From Magnolia sinica (lineage: Eukaryota; Streptophyta; Magnoliopsida; Magnoliales; Magnoliaceae): a stretch of 64,000 nucleotides of DNA. Positions 12,169-24,100 of this stretch are shown here, in pieces (the stretch's first letter is position 1; each line of letters starts with the position of its first letter). The stretch covers positions 60,739,493-60,803,492 of the forward strand of contig NC_080575.1 of assembly GCF_029962835.1 (NCBI RefSeq), read 5' to 3'. A model generated the notes under the pieces. The model ran no database searches, was not told the origin of the DNA, and saw nothing but the letters and a program-made list of their open reading frames with translations. The translations under genes were made by a program, and so were the position numbers.

Positions 12169-15100
12169 GTAATTCTCTAATCTATGTCCATGTATTTGCT
12201 TTAATTTTTATGCTTTTATGTATTCATTTTTAATCTGGCTTATAAGACATTTGTTCCTTAATGCTCATTATCCTCCTATCACAGCAATAAAATTGACATA
12301 CTTCTCGGACCTCAACCTTGGCATCTCCATTCCAGTTCGGGGAGAGAGCAGTGATCTGCTTAATGCAGACGGCGAGAAAAATGATTATGATTGGTAGGTC
12401 ATTTTCCTATTGCTTTTATCCGTGCTCATAATGTAGGGTTATTGGAACTTTGCTTCTTTTCCAAGTTTGAATCATGTATGGGCATATCTTGGTTGCATTT
12501 ATATGCTATTTATGCATAATTCATACATTTTTAATGCAACGAGAGATGCAAAGTACAAAACCTGATTAGCTGTTAGCATCTCAGCATCAACCCTCACAAC
12601 TTCTGCTTGTTTATGTCCTCAGTCCCTTCATACACTTTCTTGACTCTTCAAGCTAGAATTCCTACTAATAAGGTTTTTTTTTCTTCTTTTTTCATTTTTT
12701 CTGAATGGGAATGCCTATTTCTAAGTTATAATTAGAAAGATGTTCTATTTCCTTCTCTGGTTGTCACACTGTTTTGCTGCCTCTAGTAGTAGTTCATTGT
12801 ATGCAGTACTAATGGCATGCTCGGTTTCATTGAACTCCAGGCTGTTAACGCCCCCCGACACCCCACTTTTCCCTTCTTTGGATGATGAGACTCCTGCCAC
12901 TAATCTTGTATGTAGGGGCAGACCTCGAAGTCAACCCATTTCCATCCCAAGAACCACCAAGGCATGTTACCCACAGTCTTGTCTGGAAGAAGCAGTTCTT
13001 ATTATTTGTCTGCTTCCCATCTTCACCTTTCTTTATTGATCTCGTGGATTTTCTTTTGTCTGATTCTCAATAAAATTGGTTGAGATATCATTCAAAAGAA
13101 AATAAAAATAAAAATTTGTATGCTTCCTCCAGAAATTTCTTGGGTATTTCAGAATTCTATCTGTACTTCTCTAATTCTAATAATGTATATCTGATCTCAG
13201 ACAGAGAAGAGTTACAGGACCGGTAGAACTAGTGAAAGTCCACATCGATCAAGTCCATCCCCTCGGTCTGGTTACTGTACATTTCAATCAAGAGGGAGGC
13301 CATCCTCTGCCCCTCGTTCTAGTCCCACTCCTGTTTCACGTTCCACGATGCCTTCACGAAGACCATCCACTCCAAATAAACTATCAGCACCTGCTCCAAG
13401 ATCATCTACACCCACACTCCAGCGGACGAACACAGGTGTCCAACAATTTTCATCTGTCAGTAGGGGGACCTCCCCAGGAAGGTCAACTCGTGGAAATTCC
13501 GCTTCACCTAAATTACAAGCATGGCAATCAACGCTCCCAGGTTTCTCCGTGGATCCTCCTCCCAATCTTCGGACTTCTCTATCAGATCACCCAGCCTCAC
13601 ATGTGAAGGGCTCATCACCAGCATCAAGGAATGGGAAGGATTCATTCTCGAAAGTCAGAAGGCAATCAATGTCACCGACTGCTTCTAGAAGTGCCAGCTC
13701 ATCGTACAGCTATGATCGAGATCTCTTCAGCTCCCAGAGCAAGGGCTCTGTAGCATCATCTGGTGATGATGATATGGACTCTCTGCAGTCTGTAATTGTG
13801 GGAAGATCGAACCATCCAACTGCAAGGAAAAATGAAGCATTTTCAAACAGCAGATCTGTAGCATTTTCGAAGAAGCCAACCAGATCACTGCCCTCAAGTT
13901 GTGCTCCAAAAAGATACATCGATTCTGCAGTTAGACAAATGGTATGTTTCTCATTGTTTAACTCATTGTGATTATCACAAGTTCTTTCTAGTGATTTGAT
14001 TTTCTCATATGACTAATTATAAGCTACTAAGGGCCCATTTGGATACCACCAAATAAGTTACTTTTTCTATTTACAGCAGTAGATAAGTAACTTATTTAGG
14101 ATAGGTAAGTTTGGCTTATGATCAATTATAAGTAGCTTTTTTATTTAAAGTTACTTAATCACTTCAGTTTAATAAGTAGAAATCAAGATAAGCTACTTTA
14201 AGAATAAGTAGCTTATCTTAAGTAACTTACGATCCAAATGCACCCTAAATGCCCAAAAACTTCTGTTCAATTTGGTATAACCTTTTGGCTTGCATGTGGT
14301 CCAGGGAAGCTTCATGTGAGCTCATTCAGTTGATTTCTATGCTAATCTTAAAAAAAGAAGAAGTTGATTTCTAAGCCTTCGTCTTTCATACATGCTTCAT
14401 TTTTGTATTCCTAGAAAGCAAATAATATAGCAAATACTCTTGCCAAGGAGGGTGTTGTAAGAACAAGCCTTATGTTAGCCCCCACTATCCACTATCTCAA
14501 TAGATATTATATATTACTAGTAAAATGCACGTGCATTGCACGTGGAAGATTTCAAAGTGTGTGAATAGCTTTTAAAAAGATATTACATATTATTTTAGAA
14601 ATTAAAGCATGATCCATTTGATCCTACCATGTAGATTGGTGGACATCTAATGGACCATAAAAATGAAATGTAGTAAAACAGTTCATGTATGAGGAAAATG
14701 TAGTAAAACAGTTCAAGTCTGAGGAAAATGTCCAATGATCGAGTGTAAGGATAACCTAATCATATTAGAATTTGATTGCATGATCAACCTTCAACATTTA
14801 CAGACTTGAACACACATATCCAAATGTGCCTTTGATGGCATGAGTCATGACAGATTACCTTTGAGATGGAAGCCATTTTGCTGGTCCCAATCCAGATGTG
14901 TGACAGAGAACAAATTTCACAGTATGAGAAGTACTAAAATTCCAAAGAGAAGCAAATTGAGATTTCAAAGTGGTTCATGCAGAATTTGGCTGTACTACAA
15001 ATCATGGTTTGTAGAGTTCTTGATTCACTTGGTGTTTGGGCCGGCATGTAAAATGGAGCCCAGATGGAGTCTGCGGAAGTGGTCCACACAAAAAGGAAGT

Positions 15101-18100
15101 GATTCAAACAGAAGGTGGAGAATGGGGGTATGAGTGCATTGAGTTTGGCCTCACAACGTTTCTGTATATTGCAAATTTTCAAAATGGATTACTTGATTGG
15201 TGAAAAAACTTGCAGAGAAGACTATTTGCCTAATATACGGCCCGACTTTAGACTTTGGACTGGGCTTGGAGCTGGACATATCTGCAATGAGGATGCATCC
15301 CTCAAATTCTGATCGTCTTCTTTCAAATTCAACTTGAAAGTAATATAATCACAATTTGGAGCCCAGACATTCAATATGAACACTGAGGAAATCACAATAT
15401 AGTTATTTACACTTTATTAGACTCAAAATTGCAATTCCATGGGATAGTGAATCCAAACACAACCATAATCTTTGATGGGTTGATCAAGTCAACTAAAGCA
15501 CCCATGTCTCTATGGATGATCTGCTACTGACACTCCTTGTCAAAGTAATGGAGTTTGCAGGCCATCCCAACGACAATCTTGTATCATGTTTTCCAATCCA
15601 TCAGTGGGCAATGCTCATTTACCAGAGGCCCATACCCAAAGAATATGAATTCAAGACTCCCTATCAAATACTTAAATATTCCAAATCTGATGAACGATTG
15701 CACAATTTGTTATCTTGGAGAAGAGAAGAGATGGACTCATGCAAAGAGAATTCAAAGATCAGATTAAGGCCACTGTTGATGCGGCAGCCTAACATGACAA
15801 GATTTTCGGATGACAGATGTGTCCAGTCATCCTGAGCTCAGTCAATAATTCTCTCTTTCTGCTTGTCTGTTGAAACTCTTGTAAGCTGCTTAATTGCAAT
15901 TACTTGCTGTCAATCAGGACTTCTTAGTAAACCTCTGGATATTATCTAATCCCCACCAAAGCAAGATTTAAAATCATTCAGCACAAGAGATCAAAGAGAA
16001 GAAATGGGTCCGCTGCATATATATGAGGTACGTTTGCTAGAATGCAAAGTGAGACCTTTCGTATAAACAGTTTGGATTGTTGGAAGATGACCCAAATTCT
16101 AAAGCTGAAGTCCTGACTCATGCTCTAGAAAGTCAATCTAACATGCAGACACATCCATAAAATCATATATGAATTGTTTAGAAGAAATTATATAAAGTAT
16201 ATGTGACGACATTAAAAGATACAATAAGTGTTTGCAATATTGATAGTATCGGCCGATACTATTGGTATCGCAGGTCAATGATATTAAACATCCCAGAAGT
16301 TACCAAACTTCCAACTATCGTGCGAAATATCGGTAAATGTCACAATGTATCAATGATAAATTGATACATTGCGATGTTTCAAGATATTGTTGTTATATAC
16401 TTCTTGGTATCGATGATACTATCGATATGTATTGTCAATCCCCCTTCCGGAATATTCAAAAAAAGAAATTGTAAAAAGTCAAAAAAACCATTTTCTCTCA
16501 AACTTTTTGCTTTTAATCCATTATATTATTTCAACCAACCTCAAAGTTTTCTAGCACTCAAAAGTACCCAGAAAGAGTTTCCCTTGCATAACCCCAATTC
16601 AACTCCCATAGAGAGTTTATATACCCCGTATATAGAAATACCCAAAATACCCTATTCAGTCAGGTTGGGTTTTTAAAATGGGTTTTGGTTTGGTCCTCAT
16701 ACAATTTGGATTGGGGCCGTTGCTACCAAATCCCCACTACCAAGTGGGGGGCAAGCCCTCTGTGTAGAGAATGTTAGTGTATAGTAGTGGCCCTTGGCCC
16801 TTTTAGTGTAAGTGCATTTGCACACTTTCCTCTTCTCTTGCAGTGTACTATATGCTCTATTATAATAAAATATTGTGTTAGGGGAAGCAAGCCTAACACA
16901 ATATCTTTCCCAAACTCTCCTCTTTCTTCTTCTCTCTCAATCTTCTCCTATTTTCTTCACATTATAATTATCATACCATTCTCTACTTAGTATCGGAGCA
17001 TAGATCTAGGCATTCCACATCCAACAGATTGAGAGGCAACATGTCACCTTGCTAACGTCAGCAGCCGTACGGCTGACGTCAGCATTGTTCGGACACATGG
17101 ACTCTGATTGAGCTAGAAGTTTAGGGGTTTGATAGATCTTGATTTTAGAAGATTTGTCATGATTTTTTTCAGAATTTTTTGAACCTCATTTCATGGTATT
17201 TTGGGCGAAATAGAGAAATTTAAAAATCGAGCCCATCTTCCGTTTTTCTTTGATCTACCTCAAATTGGTAAGCTTTTTTTTTGGTTTCTTTGCTCAAGAT
17301 GGACTGAAATCTTCCTCCCAAGCTACCCATAGAGGAATTTTTTAACCTAAGATCCATGTTTGAGAGGGTTTTAACCTCAAATGGATGTGCGGCTGGGCCG
17401 TTTTTCACTCGGTTGGGCCATTTTTTTTACTGAGTTTTCTATTATTTTGGATGATTGCTATTTGTTTGAGGTTTATTTCCTATTACCTTGAAGGATTGAG
17501 TGAGATAGAGTTGTTTGAATCAATCCTCCTTGGAATATGGTCTCTTTTGGCATAGGTTTATCTCTCTTCGACTCTCCTATGGCTGACAAAGTGCCCTCAT
17601 CTCTTGGCATAGGGTCTCTTGAATCCAACCCCTTGCAGACTACCTCCACTAAGTTGAATGGTGATAACTATCTTTAATGGGTATAATTTGTAAAAGTGTT
17701 TTTAGGAGCCCGTGAGAAGTTGTCATATATTTTGGATGATCCCCTAAGCTCTACAGATATTACCTAAAAGTCTTGGACAAAGGAGAATTATCAAGTTATT
17801 GCATGGTTATTGAATAATATAGATTCCTCTTCCTCTATTGACAATAGTATATGCTGTGTGTCAGCACGCTACTGTGCTGTGTGTCAGCACGCTACTGTCT
17901 CTACTCTTCATTCTGATTCATTTATGCCACCAGAGCGTTCGACACATCTTGCTGGTGATCAGTCCTCTCTTGGCCTTTGGGTACCATCCTTGAGTTCAGG
18001 GCGTATTTCTAGTTTTGGTGGTCGTGGTAGAGACCGCGAGGTTGATTACAGTGGTGGCGGTCGTAGTCTTCGTGGTCGTGGTAGACGTGGATGAGGACGT

Positions 18101-21100
18101 GATGGTTCCCGCATTTGTTCCCATTGCGGTAGAACTAATCACATCACTGATTATTGTTGGCAGCTCCATAGTCGTCCTACGTATGCTACTACTTTTGTTG
18201 CATCCACAATTGCTCCTAAGACACAATCTTCCACCCCGACAACTGAGCAGTCTACTTCAGGGGAGTCTCTCATCATTTCTCAGGCTGCATATGATGCCCT
18301 TATGCGGCTTCGCGTTCGTGATATTCCTGAGCCATCTCACGCAGCTTCGGCCCAGTTAGGTACTGCTCTTCTTGCGTCATCCTCTCCTACCTCCTGGGTC
18401 ATAGAATCTGGAGCTTCCTCCCATATGACTGGTAGGTCTCAATTCTTTTCCTCTTATTCTCCTTCTCTTCACACTCAGTATGTAACAGTCGTAGATGGAA
18501 TCCAAACTCCCATCTCTGGGATTGGTTCCATCCCCCTTTCTTCTTCCTTGCTTTATACTCAGTCTTGCATGTGTCTGTTAACTCTCTTACTAAATCATTA
18601 AATTGTTCCATTACCTTTTTCCCTTCTTATTGTTTGTTTCAGGACCTACAGACGAAGAAAGCAATTGGTGGGGGGCATGAGCGAGGCATTTATCTTCTCG
18701 ATGATACACCTATTGCCGCTTCTAGTACCCTTTCTCTGGATCAAGAGTCCATGACTCGATGGCATTGCCGCTTAGGCCACCCATCAATAGCTAGATTAAG
18801 AATTTTGTTTCCCTCCTTATCTGTCACTAAACCGTTATGTTGTGATATTTGTGAATTGTCTAAACATCATAGTGCTACATTGCCTCTTAGCTCTTCTGAG
18901 AGGAAATCGCAACCTTTTATTTTGGTTCACTCGGATGTCTGGGAACTAGCTCCGGTTACCTCTACTTTTGGATTTAAATATTTTGCTACTTGTATTGATG
19001 ATTATTCACGTATGATTTGGATTTATCTTTTGAAATCTAAAATGAAGTGTTTGATGCGTTTAAAGTGTTTTATCATGAAGTATGCACTCAATTTCAATGT
19101 TTCATCAAAACCCTCAATTCTGATGATGGGGGGAATACATGTCTACTGCCTTTCTGTCCTTCTTGCAGGAACATGGTATTTTGTCTAGAACGTTGTGCGC
19201 TCGCACACCTCAACAAAATGAAGTATTACACACTTCATGATAAAATACTTTAAACGCATCAAACACTTCATTTTAGATTTTAAAAGATAATGGGGGGAAT
19301 ACATGTCTATTGCCTCTCTGTCCTTCTTGCAGGAACATGGTATTTTGTCTAGAATGTCGTGCGCTCGCACACCTTAACAAAATGGTATTGCAGAACGAAA
19401 GAATCGTCATTTTCTTGAAGTTGCTCGCACCCTTCTGCTTGTTATGCACCTACTTAAACATTTTTAGGGGTGATGCTCTTCTAACTGCTACTGTTCTTAT
19501 TAATCGTATACCCTCCCATATCCTGTCTTACAAATCTTCATTTACTATATTGTATTCTCATGATAATCCATTTCCTCTACCACCTAAAGTTTTTGGTTAC
19601 ACATGCTTTGTTCAAATTTTGGATGGAAGTAATGATAAACTTAGCCCCAGGGCAATTAAATGTATCTTTCTAGGGTATACTCGGAGCCAGAAATGGTATA
19701 AATGTTTTAACCCATTGACTCGCAAGAAATATGTCTCTGTCGATTTAACCTTCTTTGAGGATATTTCTTTTTTCTCAGCTCCAGGCTAATCCCTCTGTGA
19801 TCCTTTTGCAAGTCAGGGGGAGTATGACTCATATCCTCTTTCTCTTTCCACTAGTGATCATGGGAAAACTCCTCTTCCCTCCGTTCAGCATCCTGTTGGT
19901 GATTTAGGTGACCCTAAGCCTCTATGGGTGTATCATCGTCGAGATAAATCTTCACACGCTCAACCATCCACCCTTTTGCTTAATTAGATGTCGGCTCGGG
20001 TGATTCTCCTACCTCGAGTTTAGATCTCCCTATTGCCTTGCACAAAGGGTCACGATCTTATACTCAATCCATTAGTAATTTCTTTTTATATGATCATCTT
20101 TCGCCGTCTTTTCAATCGTTTGCAGCTTCCTTTTCATCACAGACTATTCCTCAGTCTCCCTCACATGCTCTTTAAAGTCCTGACTAGATGAAAGCGATAA
20201 TAGAAGAAATGTCTGCTCTTGAGAAGAAACATACTTGGGACCTTGTGCTACTTCCTTTAGGGCATAAACCTGTTGGATGTCGATGGGTTTATACAATCAA
20301 GTTTCTTCCAGACGGCTCCATTGATCGCTAGCTAAGGGTTACACACAGACTCATGGTGTGGATTACTTCGAGACATTCTCTCCGGTGGCTAAGCTTAATT
20401 CGATTCGCGTTGTGATCTCCTTGGCTGTTAATTTATCATGACCCTTGTTTCAACTTGATGTTAAGAATGCATTTCTCCATGGGGACCTTGCAGAGGACGT
20501 CTACATGCATCGACCTCCTGGCTTTGTTGCTTCTCACAACCCTGCGCTTATCTGTCGGTTGAAGAAGGCTCTTTATGGACTCAAACAATCCCCACGTGCA
20601 TGGTTCGAAAAATTCAGTCAGGCTCTCTTAGAGTTCGGCTTTGTTCGTAGTCATACTAATCATTCTCTCTTTATATGTCGTCAATCGATTGGCATCATGG
20701 TTCTCATTGTATATGTGGATGATATTGTTCTGTTCGGTAGTGATTCTGTTGGAATGAGGGATGTCAAAGTATTTTTAAAGACCAAGTTTGAGATCAAGGA
20801 TCTTGGTCCTCTTCGCTACTTCCTTGGAATTGAAGTTTGTCGCTCATCATTCGGATTGGTCTTGTCACAACAAAAATATGTGTTCGATCTTTTCATGGAG
20901 ACCGACATGTTAAAGTGTAAGCTCGCTACCAGTCCCATGGATATTTCGCAGAAGCTTCGACCACATGATGGTGCTCTCCTTACTAATCCTAGGATGTATC
21001 GACGACTTGTAGGCCGGCTTATTTACATAACTATTACTCGCCCAGTTCTCTCATTTGCGGCGGGCATTGTTAGCCGATTCATGCAAGCTCTTCGTACTTC

Positions 21101-24100
21101 CTATCTCACTGCTGTCTACCGCATACTTTGATATCTAAAATCAGCCCCGGGTCTTGGCCTCCGCTTTCAGTTGCATGGTCATCTTCATCTTTCTGGATAT
21201 TTCGATGCTGATTGTGTAGGTAGTATTTATGATCACCGCTCTACATCCAGCTTCTATACCTTCCTAGGTGGCAATCTTATAACATGGAAGAGCAAAAAGC
21301 AACCGGTTGTTGCTCGGTCCTCGGCTGAAGAAGAATATCTTACTATGGCTCATGCGACGTGTGAGCTCGTGTGGCTTTGCAACCTTCTTGAAGAACTTGG
21401 CTATCCTCATTTGGATCCTGTTCCTTTTCATTGTGACAACCAAGCGGCCATCCATATTGCTCGTAACCCAGTTTTCCACGAGCGAACCAAGCATATTGAG
21501 GTCGACTGTCATTTTATTCGGGAGAAAGTAGCTTCTAAGGAAATCGTCACCCCCTTTGTTCGATCTGGGGATCAACTTGCTGATGTTCTTACAAAGTCCT
21601 TGAGTCGAGATGCTCTTAATCGTGTTCGTAACAAGTTGGGCATGATCAACATCTATGCTCCAACTTAAGGGGGAGTATAGAGAATGTTAGTGTATAGTAG
21701 TGGCCCTTGACCCTTTTAGTGTAAGTGCATTTGTATACTTTCCTTTTCTCCTGCGGTGTACTATATGCTTTATTATAATAAAATATTGTGTGTTAGGGCA
21801 AGCAAGCCTAACACAACATCTTTCCTAAAGTCTCCTCCTCCTCCTCTCTCAATCTTCTCCTCTTTTCTTCACATTATAATCATCAAACCATTCTCTACTC
21901 TCTGCACCCCCCATTAGGGCTTTATCTATAACTTCCCTCGCACTGTTCTGCAGAGTACAAACACCTATCATGACACTTCTTAGATTTATGAATGATATGA
22001 ACTAATTTTGAATATAGTTGCATTACTCTAATGTCGAACAAAACATAGTTTAGGACTATATAAAGGGTACTTATTACGTGCATTTGGTTTTTGTGATCTT
22101 TTGATTTCTAAGTGTGTAGTAATGTCTTTTAAGAGATATATTACACGATAAATCTAATATTTCCCATGTGATACCCAATATGTTTCCACGTCCCAAGGGT
22201 GCGATACATCCATTGATACCAATACTCAAAACAGTGGATATAATATCAGTTCATAAAGAAAACACATATAACATCAAATCTACGTTGGGACATTCATTGA
22301 TACTATATAAATACTGATTATCTCAAATAAAAAATCAAGATGATGATAACAAATAAATAAAGGTTTTCCCCTAATAGCTACATTATCATGTGTAGGACAT
22401 CCACTGTAGTGCCTGCCTGATCCAGCTATTTTTTAGCGCTAGTATATGCATGCAAAAACACTTTGGGAGCATCATTTGTTCCATGGATCCAGTACATGAC
22501 AAGAAAAAACATATAAACATGTGGACATAGGTAAGAAGCTGATGTAAGAGATGGCCTGCATGCTTAGATGGCATGCTCATACACCTGGAGAGTCAACATA
22601 GTTACGACATTGCCCTATAGCATATGCAGGCACATTACTCTTTAGTGCTTTACTCCTCTAAATGACTCTGGCCTAAGAACATATTGTTTACTCATGCCTA
22701 CATTTTCAACCTAGTAATCATCTTGTTGGATAACCATTTCTCCTAATTATATGCTGAAAGCTGTAAGGTTGTTCCATTAAGGATCCAGCTGCTGTAAGGT
22801 TGTTCCATTAAGGATCCAGCTGCATATCAGAAGGAATCACCAAATCCTCCTTTATCTTCTTGACAGATAATCAATAAGTTTATCAGAAATAAAAGAACAG
22901 GGAACGTCCTCCCAATACGAGGAGCCAAATGGCTCAACATATTTTGGGAAAACACAGACAATGCATTCAGCATAAACATACACCCTACATCAACCCTGAT
23001 AGTCACTGTAGCGTGCTTGATTCATCTCACTATTCAAGAAGAAGCAAGCCAGGGTCCCTTAGAAAGATTCGTGGGCCACAAATTGTGAAATGATTTCAAT
23101 CTAGGCCAAGCGTGTGGTTGGCTGCACCAAATATCATGAGATTTCATGATATTTTGCACAGATTTGGTGCAACAAAATGCACCCTGAGGAATTTTTTGTT
23201 ATGATGGACCCCAAGTCCAGGATGTGACACTTCCAATAGGACTTGTTTGGATGCTCAATTGAACAGAATTGTAATTTATTAAGTTTATTAGAAATAACGA
23301 AGAGGAAGGTGGCAAGATTTTAACTGTAATGACAACCAGATTCCCTGATCACAATTCCGTGGATTTTCAAGTTGGCATTGAAATGACGGTAATTGGAACA
23401 TTTAGACAATCCTAACCTTCTGATCAATGGAGCAAATTAACCACTAATATCAGATGAACTTGAGAAAGAAGTATTTATAATACAATTCAAGATGAGAAAA
23501 TGAGAATATCCAAGGTTTGCTTGGGTTGTAGTCTTGTATCAGCATAGCCCATGGTTCAGTGATACCAATCCGTGAAAAAACTCTGAGATGGAAAGATCCT
23601 AGCCATTGAATATTCCACCTTTGTCCAGCTGAATATAGATCAGTGCTGATGTGCTGCATTCTCTTATGTGAGCTTCTATTTGGTGGCCAGGTTTAGAATT
23701 CTTTGATCTGGGCATATTGATGGTTTGGGTGTTTTGAAACACGGGCCTCTTCCAAGAAATGTAAGAGCTAATCCAAATCTGCAAAATTGACAGGAAATAT
23801 AGAAAGTAAAGCAAGAACCTGATGTATGAGCAGTACAACAACCTGTGATTTTATGAACATATGAGATGCCTTTTGGAGAAGCACGTGACCAATTCATATG
23901 ACCCAAACCTTTATGTCCAAAAACAACGGCTACGACTACCCCATCCACCATGGAGCCATGAAGCAACTGGACTTTATTTTTTTCTTTATTATTGTTATTA
24001 TTATTATTATTATTATTTTTTGGTTCGTCAAACATCTAATAAGATGCCTAGAAAAGCAAGCGAACTCTAACAACAAAAATAATCTAATGCCCATCAGAGT

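Larger units (their letters stand above)
16763..21899 (+). mobile_element. Ty1/copia LTR retrotransposon in intron 4, CTCTG target duplication
   Basis: LTRs at 16763-16987 and 21676-21899 (about 225 bases each) bracket 4.7 kb of gag-pol remains in the copia order gag, protease, integrase, RT, RNase H. CTCTG stands directly before the 5' LTR (16758-16762) and directly after the 3' LTR (21900-21904). It lies in the sense orientation within the host gene. Stops, deletions, a protease active-site change and an integrase rearrangement make it non-functional. The minus-strand element at 45586-51262 belongs to the same family. Confidence 0.93.

Noticed and set aside
16225..16440. 'tatcg/gatac' rich segment resembling the ends of the hAT element at 28757
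   Set aside because: Ends are weakly inverted but no 8-bp duplication could be found.
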